This document shows positions 1 to 22,137 of a stretch of 64,000 nucleotides of DNA, in pieces (positions within the stretch are counted from its first letter, which is position 1; every line of letters starts with the position of its first letter). The position numbers and the translations under genes were made by a program. The notes under the pieces are model-generated. The model was not told the DNA's origin, made no database searches, and was given only the letters and a program-made list of their open reading frames with translations. The stretch is from Aquanectria penicillioides (taxonomy: Eukaryota; Ascomycota; Sordariomycetes; Hypocreales; Nectriaceae), in contig PYIU01000008.1 in NCBI GenBank assembly GCA_003415625.1, positions 2,232,001-2,296,000 of the forward strand. The letters run 5' to 3'.

Positions 1-1868
1 AGTATATAAAATCTCTTTAAATCTATTTAAAACTATTATATATAGTAAATATAAAAGGGATTTAATAGTAATTATTTATTTAAGATTAATAATTTATTTA
101 ATTATTTTAATTATATAATTTAAAAATATAAAGATAAAGTATTAAATAGTTTTAATTAATAAATATTTTAGCTTAAGCTTAATTTATAAAGTATTATATT
201 TAATTAATTAAATTAATAAATTTTAAATACTTTTATTACTTTATTATTTAGCTATATAATATAATACATTAAAAAAGCATTAGCTTAAGTAAAATTAATT
301 CTATTTATTAGCTTAAATACTTTATTAATAAATAAAGATTAAGCTTATATAGCTATTATATTAATAATTAATAATAAAGATAATAGTAATAATATATATT
401 AAAATATTTTTTATTAATAGAATTAAATATTATAGTATTAAATTTAAAATAAAGAATAAAGGTATATTAATAAAGCGCTCTAAAGGCAGTTTTATAGCCT
501 TAAAAAAGGTTATTATTAAAGTTATATTTTAATACTATTAATAGCGCTTTAAGTAGTATAGGCATTAAAGAACTAATGCTATTTAAAGTTACTATTATTA
601 GTGCTTTTAGGCTAAAGAAGCAAAAATCTTTTAAGATATTAGTTTTATATTTAAGCTAAAGCTAAAAATAAAATTAATAAAAAAGATCTTAAAGGAATTA
701 ATATAATAGAGTTTATAATTAAATTTAATTTACTTAAGCTAAATTTAATTAATTTTAATTTATTTAACTTTAGTTAAATTATATTTAAATATATAAAAGC
801 TATTATTTAATAAATTAATATTAAATTCTTTTTTTGTATAAAATAAATATAAATAAATTAAATTATAATATATTTAATATAATTAATTAATTTAATTAAA
901 AGTTTATAGAAAATAAATAAATATTTAATAAGCTTAACTAATATATATCTATTCCTTAAAGTAAAAAGGTATTAATAGTATAGAACTTTTATTATATACT
1001 TTATAATAGAACTATAATGCTAATATAAATATATAAAATATATTATTATAAGTTCTTTAAGATTAAACTAAAAGAGATTTAATAGGCTATTTAAATAAAG
1101 CAAAAAATAAATAATATATTATAATTTAGCTATATACTATTTTTTTATTTTATATATTTTCCTTTAGGCTAGTTAATTATAGCTTATAAAAATTACTTTA
1201 TTTAACTTAAAAGGTATAACTTAATTATAGCTAATTAAGTTTATTAGCAATTAAGTTATAATTATATATATCTAAAGGAACTTTAAGACTTATTATTAAT
1301 AGAGAAGAAATTAATTATATTAAATATTTACTTTAAGTAGATTATATAATATAATATAGCTATTAATAGCAATAATAGTAATAGCTAATAGAAAGAGAGA
1401 AAAATATAATATAGAAAGTATATTAAAGGTTTTATTTTTATTTTTTTAAATAATATTTAAGATATAATAATAAAGGTACTTTTATATTTATTTATTAAAG
1501 TACTTAATTAAATTTATATTTTATAGTATAAGCCTTATTAACTAAAGCTATAAGATCTTTTAAAGTTATTATTAATATAAAGATAAAAAGTAAAAAAAGC
1601 TTTAATATAATTAAAAAGAAATAATTAATACTATAAAAATATTAAGATTAATATTAAAGAGATAGATAGCTAAAGGGCATTAAAGTATAGCATTTTTAAT
1701 ATTATCTATTAATTAATAAAGTATAAAGAGCTATTTAAGATTAAATAAGCGTAAAGAGTATATATAGTGCCTATAAGTAATTAAGGCTTAAATGCTAAAG
1801 TAAGGCCTATTAATATTTAAAATATCTTTTTTAAATTATATAAAGTAAATAAAGTTAATTTTAATAAA

Positions 1869-1976
1869 GATAGAAATAGTAATAATAGTAATAATAATAG
1901 TAATAGTAATAGTAATAATAGTAATAGTAATAGTAATAATAATAATAATAATAGTAATAATAGTAATAATAATAGG
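1869..1976. repeat. AAT/AGT trinucleotide tract
   Basis: About 108 bp of interspersed AAT and AGT triplets. It could be a plain microsatellite or the mutated remnant of a low-complexity coding run. Nothing around it decides between these. Confidence 0.7.
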
Positions 1977-3605
1977 CTAAATATATATAAAAGAAAGGTA
2001 AATAGTAATAATCTTAATAATAATAATTATAGCAATATATTAATATTAATAGGCAATAATAATTAAAAAAATAATAAAAAGAAATTAATAAAAAAGATTA
2101 TTTTATTAAGGATATTTAATTTTAATTTAATACTAAAAGCAATTAATATTAAAAAGTTATAATTTCTTTATAATACTTTAGGTACTAATCTAAAAGAAAG
2201 AAAGGTAAATAAATAAAGACTTAATAGAGAAATTAAAATAAATATAATTAATATAAATATAGCTAGTATACTTTTAATAGATTATTAAATTCTATTTATA
2301 GATTTAATAAATATTTAATAGGTATTAAGATTAAAACTATATATTTATATTATCTATAGGGCTTAGTTTATTAATTTTTAGGACCTATAGTTTTTTCTAA
2401 AAGCTTTTTTAACTATATTTTTTTATAGATTTAATAGGCTATTGCTTAAATAGAAAAGGTACTATAAAAGGCAAAAATAAAAAAAAAAGTAAAAAAAAAG
2501 CTAAAAAAGTATAAATAGTATAAATAATAGATAGATAGATAGAAGTAAATAGCAATAGTAAGGCATATAAAGTATATAGCATTTATTGCAATCTATATCT
2601 CTTTTAATTATTAATAGCTCTTAAATTAAATTTTAATTTAAATATAATAGTAATAGTAGCTTTTAAAATAAAAATAATAATAATAGCAATAATAATAGCA
2701 ATAATAATAATAATAATAAAATAGCTACTCTTGCGTTTTAAGACCTAGCATTAAAGATATAGGTAAAGATAGTTCTTTATTAATATAGCAATTATATTAT
2801 ATACTATTAGATATTTTCTTTTTTAGTTTTTAATATAATAGTATAATTATAGAATTAAAGAGTAAGTATAATAAGTATAAAAAAGAGCTCCTTTTAAAAG
2901 GTTAAGCAGCTATTATAGAAGATAATAGCTAAAAGAATAGAAGTAGCTAAAGTTAACCTTAAGAAGTATAGAATAATAGAAAATAAGTATATAAAGGAGC
3001 TAATTTAATTTATTTTAATTTATAGTTTTTAGCAATTTATATTTTATAAGTTTTAATTAAATATATAATAAAAGATTAAATTATTAATTATTAAGTATAC
3101 TTTTTTAGCAATTTAATTTACTATTAATTTAAATAATATTATAAACTTTATTAAGCTATAGCTTATAAAATATTAGCAGTATAATAAAGATATTATTAAG
3201 CTATTTTTAGCTAATCTTAATAATAGCAAAAAGAAAAAGTATTTATTAATATTAGATTTAATAAATTTAGCTATTTACTTTTATTATAAATTATTTTTAT
3301 TTTTAAAGCATTATATTAAAATTAGCAAAAAGTTAGTTTTTAATTAAATAAATTACTATTTTATTACTATTAAAATTAATTTATATAGCTTACTTTATAT
3401 ATATAGTTTAATTTAGCTATATAAAAGTATAAACCTTAGCTTACTTTTTAGTATAAATAGAAATAATCTTTTAAAAAGCAATAAAGTATATTAAAAGAAT
3501 ATTATTTAATATTTAAATAGTGTTTTTTATAAAGTAAGTAAATAAGGTTTTATTTTTATATAATTGCATATAGTATATATATATAAATAATAGAAAATAT
3601 TAAGT

Positions 3606-4013
<408 letters not shown>

Positions 4014-6447
4014 ATTAATAAAAAGAAAGGGCTATTATAATTTCCTTTTATATATATTAGATTTACTAATATAGAGCATTTTGCATGCTATAAAAGTATA
4101 GAACCTTAATAAGCTATTATTTTAAGTTACTATAAAATAAAGAATAGCTATATCTAATATATTAGCTTTAATTAATAATATAATAGAGCTATTAGTAATA
4201 TTTAATAAAAAGGCAAACTTTTATATAAGATTATTTTAGATTTATAAGTATAAGGCTATATATATTAAGTATATACTTTAGGATAGAAATTTAAATTAAT
4301 AGTAATAATAGTAAAATATATTTTAGTTTAAATTCCTTAAATAATTAATAAAAAGAATAGGGTTTAATAAAAAGGGGGTCCTTTTTATTAAGCAATTCTA
4401 TATATTTATAAATTGCTAAAATAAATTAATAGCTATAGGATTGCAATATAACTATAACTTAATATTTATTATAATATAGTCTTATAGCTTATTTTTAATC
4501 TATTATTTAATTAACTATATAATAAAGATAAAGGATTTAATTTAAAAGCAAATAGTTATAGCTATAAAGTACCTTTTTATATTAAAAAAAAGGATTAAAA
4601 TATAAATAGCTAAGGCTATACCTATATTTATATTTATATTTATACCTTTTTGTATTTTAGTAAATAATATTAATAATAATAGTAATAGTATTTATATTTA
4701 TATTAATATTTATATAAATAATATTAATAATTAAAGGGGCAATAGATCTATTAAGCAATAAAATAGTAATAGTAATACTTATATTAATATTAATATTAAT
4801 ATTAATATTAGTATTAATATTAATAATATAAAAGGAAATAAAATTTATTAGTTCTTTATAAAGGTAGCTAATTGCATTTTTATAGATTAGGCACTATTAA
4901 AGGTTAAAGTAATTATTTATTTTTTAAAATATTTAATAGAGCTTTTATATAATTATTATTAAATATATCTTAATATTAATAAGCTATATTAGCTTATATT
5001 AAAAAGGTAGCTATATCTTTAAAAAATTAACTAGCTTAAAAATAATAATAATTAATTTAGCTTTAATATTTATATTAAAAAATAAAAAAAAAAGTTATAG
5101 CTTTAGATATATATCTATACTATAAAGAGGTCTTTTAAAATATTTATTTATATAATTATATTACTTTTATCTATATTTAGTGCAAAAAGTTATACTATAG
5201 CACTAAAGACTTTAGTATTTCTTTTAAGCCTAAATGCCCTTTCTTAAATAAATAAATGCAGTTTTTATATTAATGCAAAATGCATTTAATTATATTTATT
5301 AAAGGCTACTTTAGCCTAAACTTTATTAATAAAAAGGAATAAAATAAAGGGCAATACTATTAAAAGTAAGCTAGAATATATTCTATTATATTTAGTATAC
5401 TATAAAGAGAGAGTTATTATATAATGCCTTTATTTTTAAAGCTTAATTAATTAATATTAATATTTAAGGAATTTCCTAAAGTAGCAGTTTAATACCTTAG
5501 CCTCTTTATGCTATAGTATTACTTTATATTTAAATTATTATTAGGCAATATAAATGCAATTACTATTTAAAATAAATAGAAATAGAATATATTAAAATAG
5601 ATTTTCTTTTTTATAGATAATATTTAATTATTAAAGCAATTAGCCTAAAATGCTTAAAAAAATATATAGTAATAGGCATTTATATTAAGGGATATTAAAA
5701 TAGCTATAAATAGTAGTAAATTGTATAAAGAAAATAAAAACTATTATAATAAAGATAATAATAATAGCAATAATAATACTAATAGATTTTAAAATAATAA
5801 TTTTAGCTAAATTATATATTTTATTAATATTATTTAAGCAGTAATTAATAGCAATTAAATTATAGTAAAATTAAAGGAGCTAGCTTTAATGCTTTATAAT
5901 CTTATTAGGCTTTAAGGCATAATAAAAAGGGAAAAGAAAAGTAAAGATCTAAAAGAGAGCATTAAGCAGTAAAAAAAAAAAGGGGGGAAGATTTAATATT
6001 TATAGGAAATAGCAATATTAATAGTAGCTAAACTTAAGTATTTAATTTAAGTAAAATTATAGCCATTAAGGCTTAGCAATTAAGGCTATTAAAAGCAATA
6101 AAGCATTAAATCTAAAGTATATAAAAAATAAATAAAAGAAAAAAAGAAAAAGAAAAAGGCATTAAAATAGCAATAAAAGCAATAAAGGAAATAGTATTAT
6201 TATTATTATATAGTTCTATAATTATAATTAAGTAGGCATTTATATCTATAGTTATAACCTTTAGAATAGATATTACTTTATAGTTTATACTTAATAAGCA
6301 ATAAGCTATTGCCTTTTTATTAATCTATTAATATATTTAGCTTATAAAAAATAGTAATAATACTATTAATAGTTTTAGTATTAAAAAGAATAAATGCCTT
6401 TAGTAATTATATTAATTTCTTAATAGTAAAAATAATATAAGTAAATC

Positions 6448-7935
6448 TTAAATAATTAAGGCAATAATAAAGCTTTTTATTAAATAAAATATATTATATT
6501 AGCTATTAATAATTACTATATTAAATATAATAGTAGTAAGTATTAATAGTATTACTATTTATTTAATTTATAGCCTTACTATTAATAGGTCTTTATTATT
6601 ATTATAATAGAACTATAATATAGTAAGTAAAGGGTTAATTAGCTAGCAATAAGTAATAAATAAATTTATATAGGCATTATAAAGGGATAAATAAATGCTT
6701 ATTATTAATAAAATTAATTTACTTAAGGCTAATATATTATTAAAAATTAATAATAAGCTTTATTATTTAATTAAATGCCTTAATAAAAGCTTTAAAGGTA
6801 TCTTTATTATTTTATTTTATAATAACTTTTATTAATTTAAACTAATTATAAATAAAATATTTCTATTAAATAGTAATAAATTTCTATAAAATTAAAATAA
6901 AAACTTATATAAATAGAACTATAATAAAGTATATATATTATAAAAGAAGTTTATAATAGTAGTAATACTTAAGGAATAGATTTATACTATTAAAAACCTT
7001 AAGCTATTTGCTTTATTATATTATATCTATATAAAAATTTAAAATTGCATTAATATTAATATATTTAATAGCTATTACTTTTAATTAAAATATAAAATCC
7101 TATAAAAAATAAATATTTTTATAATTATATTGCTAAATTAAAACTATTAAAACCTTAATATAAAGGTAGCTTTAGCCTTCTAAAGGTATATATAAAAGCT
7201 ATTATATATCTTTTTATTTAAATATACTTAAATAAAAAGTAGCTATAATTATTTTATATAAATAAAAGTAATTATAATTTTAGGTTTAAGCAATAATAAT
7301 AAAATCTCTATATTAGCTATATTTATATCTATTTTTAATATATTAATAATAATAATAAAAAATAAACATTAAGGCCTTAAGGTAGTTAATAATATAAACT
7401 ATATAGCTATTTATATTATAATTAATTTAAAGCATTATAGCTAATAGATATTAAATAATATTATTATTTACTTTAGCCTTTTAATAGCTATTATATTATT
7501 AATAGATTTAATAAAGGGCTATAACCTTATAGGCTTGCTTAAAGGTATATTAATATTAATACTATTAAATAAAAGGATTAATCTAATAGTAAGAAAGTAG
7601 CTATAGTAAAAGTATAAAGTATTATAAAGGGGTTTACCTTATATTACTGCCTTTATTTATATTAACTATAAAGTATAAGGTTAAATGCTAATTAAAGCTA
7701 ATTTTAAGCTTTATAGTAGCTATATAGTTTTAAGTAAAAATAATAGCAAAAAGGGAGAAATTAGCACTATAATGCAATTAAAGTGCAATCTCTATAGCTT
7801 ATATATATAGCTATTATAGTGCTAATTACTAAATAATATTATACTATTAATAAAGGTAAAAAAAAGGGATATAATTAATAATATAATTCTATAAAATATA
7901 GTAAAAGCTAAAGTTAAGCTTAATTAGCTAAATAA
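6448..7935. repeat. Unclassified dispersed repeat B, copy 1
   Basis: This segment aligns by eye, with many transitions and small indels, to 22138-23651 on the same strand. Landmarks shared in order include AATTAAGGC near 6448 and 22142, TTTATAGCC near 6570 and 22240, and AAAACTTATA near 6898 and 22557. The limits are approximate because both copies are heavily mutated. I could not recognise a reverse transcriptase, integrase or transposase on either strand, so its class is unknown. It may extend left towards about 4.0 kb and right past 8.0 kb. Confidence 0.55.
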
Positions 7936-8604
7936 AAAGATAGTAAATTAGGCCTATATATTAAAATAGTAAATAGGCTAATTAAGCTATAAAATAATTG
8001 CTGCTATTACTATTACTATTATTAATAGTAATAATAGTAATATAAATAATATAAAAATATAAAGATAATTATTATAAAATAGCTTTTATATTTATTTAAA
8101 ATTTATAATAAAAAAATTATAGTTTTTTATACTATTTAAATTATATACTTTATAAAACTTAAGGGTCTTTCTTTTTTTTTCTTTATTAATTATTAAAGCT
8201 AAATATATATATAAAATATAAAGTAAGAAGCTAAAACTATAAAAAGCTATAAGCATAAAGTATTAAAAGAGATAATTAAATAAAATAATTTAAACTACTT
8301 TATATAAATTAAGTAATTAATTTTTATAATAATTAAAAGAGTAAAATAAAAATACTATAATAAACTATTATATATATTTATTTATTAAAACCTTTAGTTT
8401 AATACTAAAAGTAGCTTAATATTTACTATTTATTAAAATAAAAATTGCTTATTTTAAAAGGCAAAAGGTTTACTATTTATATTATATAATATTATATATA
8501 TATAAACCCTTTAAAAGGCCTATTATATAATTTAATTTTAAATACCTTCTTAAGAGTTAAAACTCTATAATAATTAATTAAATAAATAAAAAGAAAGTTA
8601 AATT

Positions 8605-8618
8605 ATATAAAGTTATAT
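8605..8618. repeat. Target-site duplication, left, of LINE copy 1
   Basis: ATATAAAGTTATAT at 8605-8618 recurs exactly at 15301-15314, directly outside the two ends of LINE copy 1. A 14-bp perfect direct repeat fits target-primed reverse transcription. AT-rich sequence raises the chance-match rate, but the left repeat abuts the point where copies 1 and 3 start to be alike. Confidence 0.7.
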
Positions 8619-15300
<6,682 letters not shown>

Positions 15301-15314
15301 ATATAAAGTTATAT
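15301..15314. repeat. Target-site duplication, right, of LINE copy 1
   Basis: Exact 14-bp match to 8605-8618. It follows the 5' end of the minus-strand LINE. Between the part shared by all copies (ending near 15287) and this repeat lie about 13 extra bases that may be untemplated or target-derived. Confidence 0.65.
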
Positions 15315-15475
15315 AAAAATTATATAATATTTATGCTTTTTATTATATAATATTTATATAACTTATATACAATTTTTTATTTTTAGCCTATAACTTTAGC
15401 CTATAATTACTTAATTAATTAACTAATTAATTAATTATAGCCTTATAATAATGTATGCATATATATGCATATAAA

Positions 15476-15498
15476 GGGGAGGGGGAGGGGGGGGGGGG
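15476..15498 (+). repeat. G-run inside AT-rich block
   Basis: Twenty-three bases of nearly pure G: blocks of 4, 5 and 12 G separated by single A. A TATGCATA palindromic stretch precedes it at 15454-15472. Such a run could form a G-quadruplex. It contains no CpA or TpG, so it would escape the mutation that converted the neighbourhood. Confidence 0.85.
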
Positions 15499-15526
15499 TA
15501 AATAAGGTAGTTAGAGCTAGCGCTAA

Positions 15527-15662
15527 ATAGGTCTCTTTTAGAATAAGTTCTTTAAAGAGCATAGGTCTCTTTTAAAATAAGTTCTTTAAAGAGCATAGAT
15601 CTCTTTTAGAATAAGTTCTTTAAAGAGTATAGGTCTCTTTTAAAATAAGTTCTTTAAAGAGT
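15527..15662. repeat. 34-bp tandem repeat, four units
   Basis: Four consecutive 34-bp units of the form ATAGGTCTCTTTTARAATAA followed by GTTCTTTAAAGAGY. They differ only by transitions. Each unit contains the palindrome CTCTTTAAAGAG-like core (TTCTTTAAAGAG). The array ends exactly where homology to LINE copy 2 starts, and it replaces the usual LINE 3' tail there. Confidence 0.85.
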
Positions 15663-18600
15663 ATATTCTATTTATTTAATTATAAGGTTAATAAATAAAG
15701 TAAAAGTAAGGCCTATAATAGGCCTAAATTATCTATACTATAGGCCTATTATAAGAAATAAAGCGCTAATTTAGCATTAGCTTGCAGCTAGCTAGCTGCT
15801 AGCTATTTAAGTATTATTATTATTATTATTTAATTTTTATAAATATATTTATTTTCTTTTCTTTTTTTCTTTTTTTATATACCTCTATAAAAGCTTTTTT
15901 ATTGCCTTTAAGTATATACTCTATTAATATATTACTTATATAAAATACTTAATTTATATAAATGCTAATTATTATTTCTATTACTATTTTATATTAATTA
16001 TATATAGCTAAAAATAATAACTATAATAATAATAATAATAACTATAACTATAATTATAACTATAATTATAACTATAATTATAATAATAATAATAATAATA
16101 GCAATATATATTTAATATAGTTATAAATAGCATTTTATATTAATATTAATAGATACTAAAATACTAAACTAGCTATACTAAAGTAAGGGATACTATATTA
16201 ACTTTAGGGGCAGTATAGAATTTACTTTATTATATATATATTATATAAATAGCAAAAGATAAAAAGAATAGTTTATATTAAAACTAAATTTATATATAAT
16301 TCTTTTCTTTTTTATTCTTTATAGCTATAAAAGATTAACTATTAATAAATACTAAAACTAATAGCTATATAGCTTATATCTATATATATAAGCTATATAA
16401 GCTATTATTATACTTAATAAAGGCTAATATTTATATACTAATAGTAGCTTTATAAAAAGGAATAATTATAATAAGTATAGCTTAATTTAGTTTTACTATA
16501 AGTATATTATTAATATAGATTATAAAAGGAAAAGCTTTAGTAGTTAAAGGCTAAAGCTACTTAAGCTAAAAGAAGAGCAATTTAAGCCTACTCTTAAGCT
16601 ATATCTATAATTCTAACTATAGGTTTTAGTATTAATTAGCTCTATAAGCTAATTAATAAAGTTAATTATATAGCTATAGCTTTTAAAAGCTTAATAGCTA
16701 TATTGCCTTTTTTAATTAAAAGGGCTAAAGCTACTTAAAAATAAATAGTGCTAAAAGGCAATAGTAGCAATAAATAAAGTTAGTTTTAATATAGATTTAT
16801 ATTAGCTAATATTAATTATAAAGATTAAAGTTTAATATAATTCTTTAAGTAATAACTTAAGCTTAAATAAAGCTAAAAGAAAATTAAAGTAAAAAAGGCT
16901 TAAAAATAAAAAGAAAAATAATAAAAAAGATAGTAAAAAGAATAAAATAGATTTTATATTTATTAAAAAAAATCTAAACTTAAAGTAAATAAAGTTATTA
17001 AAATAAATAAATATAAATTAAGTATAGTAGTAAATAAAGATAGAGTTTAAAATAAAGCTAAAATAAAGATTAAGCTATTAAAAAGGCAGGCTTTAGTATA
17101 TTATTTATATAATAAGCTAGTTTTTTTTGCTTTTTAAAGGGATTCTTATTAAGTATATTAACTTTCCTTTTAATAAAGAAAGTTAAAGTACTTAAATAAA
17201 AGAATTATTAAAAGATAAAAGCAATATAAAAATAAATATATTTTAAATTAAATATAGCTTAATAGCTAGCTTATAGTATAATATAATATATAGATAAGCT
17301 AATTATTTAATAAAATAGTATACAATTTAAGCTTTAAATAAATATTACTTAAGCTTAAAAAGATTATAAAGTAAATTAAATAAAGTTGCCTTTTAGCTTA
17401 AGTAAAGCAAATAATATAGTATAATATAGCTAATTATTTTAATAATATTTTTATATTAGCACTAAAGTATATTTACTTTAAAAACCTTTCTTTAAAAAAA
17501 AAATCCCTAAAGTATAATATATTTTATTTATATTTAAATAAATAAAAAGCTTTTATACTTTTTAAATTCTTTATATAAATAAATAGTTTTTTTTTATATA
17601 AAATAAAAAGATTTTAATTACTTTTATTTTATTATTTATATATTATTTATAAAATTTATATTTAATTTATTTTTAATAATGCCTTTAATTAATTAATATT
17701 TAATCTTTAATTAATTTTTAGTTTTTTTATATTTTTTATTAAAAAGTTAATTAATAAATTACTTTTTATATTTTTATATTAATTTATATTAAAGGCTATT
17801 ATAATAATAGCAATAAATTTAATATATTATTAATATAATTATAAAAAAAATAAGTTTTTTAATGCCTTAAGCTTAAAGCTAGCCTTAAAATTAAATAAAT
17901 TATTTATTAAAATATATATTAAATAAAGGTATTTTAAGCTTACTTTTTAATATTTTAATTAAAATAGCCTTATAGCCTCTTTTAATAATATAAAGGGCTT
18001 AAATCTATTTAATAAATAGGGCTTTAATAATCCCTTTTAAATTATTATTCTTTTTTATTAAAAAATAATATATATTAATACTATAGGCAATTATAGATTT
18101 AATTATATATATATATATTATATAGATAGCCTTAAGGTTTACTTTTTATATACTTACTATAAAGGCAATAAAGGCTTGCCTTTAGTACTTAAATTTTTCT
18201 TTAAGCTTAAAAATATATAGGCCCTAAAGTAGCTTTTTATATAGCTATAACCTAAAGAAATAGTATAATTTTTATAGCTAAATTATATTATAGATAAAGA
18301 TTAATTAAATTTAATGCCTTTAGTATTAATAAAAAAAATAAAAAAGTTAAGCTTTAATAAATTTAAAGGTTATATTATTAATAAAGACCTAAAATATATA
18401 TATTATTTATATAGCTTTAAGTTAAGCTTAAGTTTTTATATATTTTTTTTTAAATATAAATATATTTATATTATTAATAAATTTAATTATTATAATTTTA
18501 AAGATTTTCTTAAGTACTATATAAAGTTTTAATATAAATAAAATAAAGAAAATAAAGAAAAGTAGCAATTTCTATAGAACTTTAGCTTTAATACTATAAG

Positions 18601-21600
18601 GTTTAAAGGATTTATTATTAAACTAAAGGTATATTAAATACTTAAATAAATAGTTAAAAAGCTAAATTAATAATTATTATAAATAGCCTTAATTATAAAG
18701 AATAGTAATAAGCCTTTTATAGTTAATTAAATTAAAGGCTATAGTAAAGTTTAATTAAAAAAGTAATACTATTTTATTATAGGCCTATACTATATATATT
18801 ACTTTTATTATAACTATAAGGGCAAGCTTAATAGACCTTTAAGGTCTATTCTTTATTTAACTATTAAAAAGTATATTTAAGTTTTTAGCTATTATTGCTA
18901 TTTATTAAACTATTATTAACTTTATTATTTTATTAATTATATTAAAAAGGGAAATAAATCTTTATTTAAATACTATATATTTTTAAACTATTATTTTATT
19001 TAATTTAAAAATAATAGTAATAATTATATAATAAAAGTAATATAAAAAATACTTAAATGCAATACTTATATTAATAATAATAATAAAGGCTTTTAAAAAA
19101 GGCTTATTATATACCTTAAGAAAGTTAATAAAAAAACTATTACTATTAAAAGCTTTTTATAATTAAATTTTAAAAAGTAAATATATTAATTTATAAAGTT
19201 TAATGCAATTTTATATTAAGTTTTTAGTATTTTATAGCATTTAGTTTATATTTAATAGTTATATTATAAGATTTATTATAATAGATTTAATATTTTAATT
19301 ATTTACTTAAGTCTTAAAGAAAAAGTATTTTATTAATATAATTGCCTTTTTAATATAATTTATAGCTAAAGAATCTTACTTAAAGCAATTAAAGGAAAGA
19401 AGCTATAATAAGGCTAAAGCAATACTACTTTAAAGTTATATTTATTTCTTTAAGTTTTAAAGTTTCTTTTAGCTATTAATACTTTTCTTTATTTTAGCTT
19501 TAAATAATATATTATATTAAGCTATATATTTAACTTTAGCTATATAAGTTTTTTACTTATTGTTTATTTTTTATAGTTTTAGCTAATTAATTACTATATT
19601 ATTATAATATATATATTTTTATATTTATTTAAGTTAATAAATAGCCTTTATAATAAACTAATTTTATTAATTATTATAGCTAAGCCTAAATTGCCTTTAT
19701 ATTAAAATAGTATATTAAGCAATTTAATGCAATTCTTAAATTAGCTATTTAATTGCTTACTTTAATTATTATATAAAGGTTATTTTACCTAAAGTCTAAT
19801 AAAAGGTAATTTATACTTTAAGTTTAGCCTTTTTAAAGTTTATTATATATTAGTTAAATACTATAGGCTAAATATTTAATAAAAAAAGGCAATATATCTA
19901 TAAAGAACTTAATATATATTTATTATAAAATATAATTAAAGCTATTTAAATTATAATTAAAGCTTAAATAAATAGTATAGCTATTTTTTAAAGCTTAAGC
20001 TAAATTAAAGGTATTATTTTTTATATTATTTACTTTTTAAGTTACTATTCTATAAAGAATTATTAAAGCTATATTTAGCTATTATATCTCTATTAAAAAG
20101 ATTAGGCTATATAAAGTAGTTTTATTATAGTAATTCTATATTAAATAATATAGATTAAAGTCTTTAATTATAAGTATTTAAAGAGCTAAAGTAAGGCTAG
20201 CTAAAGTATATATTGCCCTTAAGTTTTCTTTACCTTTTAAAAGATTATATATTATAATTATTTTTATATAGTAATATTTAAAATTAATATTAGCTTAATC
20301 TTTTTTAGCTTAATAAATTTAAGCTTTTAGTCTATATTATTTATATATGTAAAAAGCTATATAGCTTAAATAGTAAATTATAATATAGTTTAATCTTTTA
20401 AGGTTTATTAAGGTATTAATCTTTTAGTTTTTAGCTAATTTTAAAAGTATAATTATATTATATTTATTATAAATATATAATATTTAATAAATTAATTTAA
20501 GGCAATAATATATATTTTAAAATAAAACCTATATTAATTCAATATAAATAAAAAAGTTAATTTAATAAATAATAGCAATAAAGTATAGTTATTAAAAGAA
20601 AGAAAAGCATTAAATAAAGTATAGTATTATTTATTTATAGAGCCTAAAGGTTAGCTAATTCTTTTAGTAAAAAGAGAAGCTATAAAGAAAGGGTTTTTAA
20701 AAAAGCTATTTTATTATATATAAAGAATATTTTATTATATTAAAATGTATTTTTTATATTTTATTAATTATCTATAATATTCTTTTTTTATATAGGTTTA
20801 ATGCTTTTTTACTATAAAATAAATATAGCTTTAGGCTAAATAATCTTTATAGTATAAAGTATAATAATAAAAGATTTTTCCCTTTTTAATAAAATAATTA
20901 TTATATATTAAGCTATTATATTAGCTATAAATTAAAATAAATTAATAATTTCTTATAATATAGCTATACTTATAGTATTAAAAGTATTAAATAGATTTTA
21001 GTCCTTTATTAAAAAGTTTATAATTATAAAGTTTAATATTAAAAAGTAGCTTATTATTATATAGGCTATTAGCTTTTTTAATAAATAAAATATAAAGAAT
21101 TAAATTTATTTTTATTATAATGTTATTTTAAGCTTAAGTAAGCTTTACTTTATTAACTCTTAAAGTATTAATACTATTAATAGTTTAAATAAATTTATAT
21201 ATATTATTAAAAATAAATTTAATTTAAATTTTTTTTACTAAAATAATAAAGATTAAAAAAATAAAAAAGGCATTATTTTTAAATATAATAGCTATTTATT
21301 CTTCTTTATAAAAAGCTTTAGTTTATTTTAAAGTAAAAAAAATAAAAATTATATTTCTATTAAAAAGGCAATATATTATAACTATATAAAAATTGCTATA
21401 AGCTTAATTTACTATTTATATAATTTCTATTAAAATGCAATTTTTAATATTTTTATAAATATTTTTAATATAAATAATAACTTTATATTTAATATAGCTA
21501 TATATTATATATTTATTAATTTTAATATTTATAAATATAAAGCTATATAAAAGAATTAATATATAAAACTACTATATTAGCTAAAAAGAAAAAAAGCTTA

Positions 21601-22094
21601 AATTAATTAAAGTAGCTATTATTACTATAATAATAGTAGTTATTATAGTAATAGTAATTTTATTAATAAGTCTTTCTTTAAAGGTTATATTAGTCTTAAA
21701 GAAAAGGCAAAAGTATACTTTATATATATTAATATAGGTTTAAAATACCTTTTAAATTACTTTAAGAAAGTAAAATAAAATAATTTTAATAATAGCTTTA
21801 TAGACCTTTTTATTTTTATTAATTATAAAACTTCTATTAGCTTTTATTACTTTATTTATTTTAGCTATATTGCTATATTAGCTAGCAATAAAAAAAGAGT
21901 TATATTAGCTATTTTTAATACTATATCTTTTTAAATTAATAATTATTAAAAGGGCTATAGTATTAATATTGCACTCTTAATGCACTATTATATTTAGGGG
22001 TAATTTAGCATAAGGAATTAATTTATTGTAATTTAAAATGTTTTAAAGGTAGTTTGGGATGGCTATATGTAGTTGTAAGTCTAAGGGCAAAGTT
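15663..22094 (-). mobile_element. LINE copy 2, mutated, 3' tail missing
   Basis: It is collinear with LINE copy 1 from the point equivalent to about 8798 up to the shared 5' end (AAGGGCAAAGTT at 22083-22094). It lacks roughly the last 180 bp of the 3' tail, whose place is taken by the 34-bp tandem array. Minus-strand coding orientation is inferred from copy 1. It carries more AT changes than copy 1 in many places. It interrupts unclassified repeat B, whose homology resumes at 22138. No coding frame survives. Confidence 0.7.
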
Positions 22095-22137
22095 GTGTTT
22101 TCTTAACAGTAAAGAAAATATAAATAAACTTTATATA

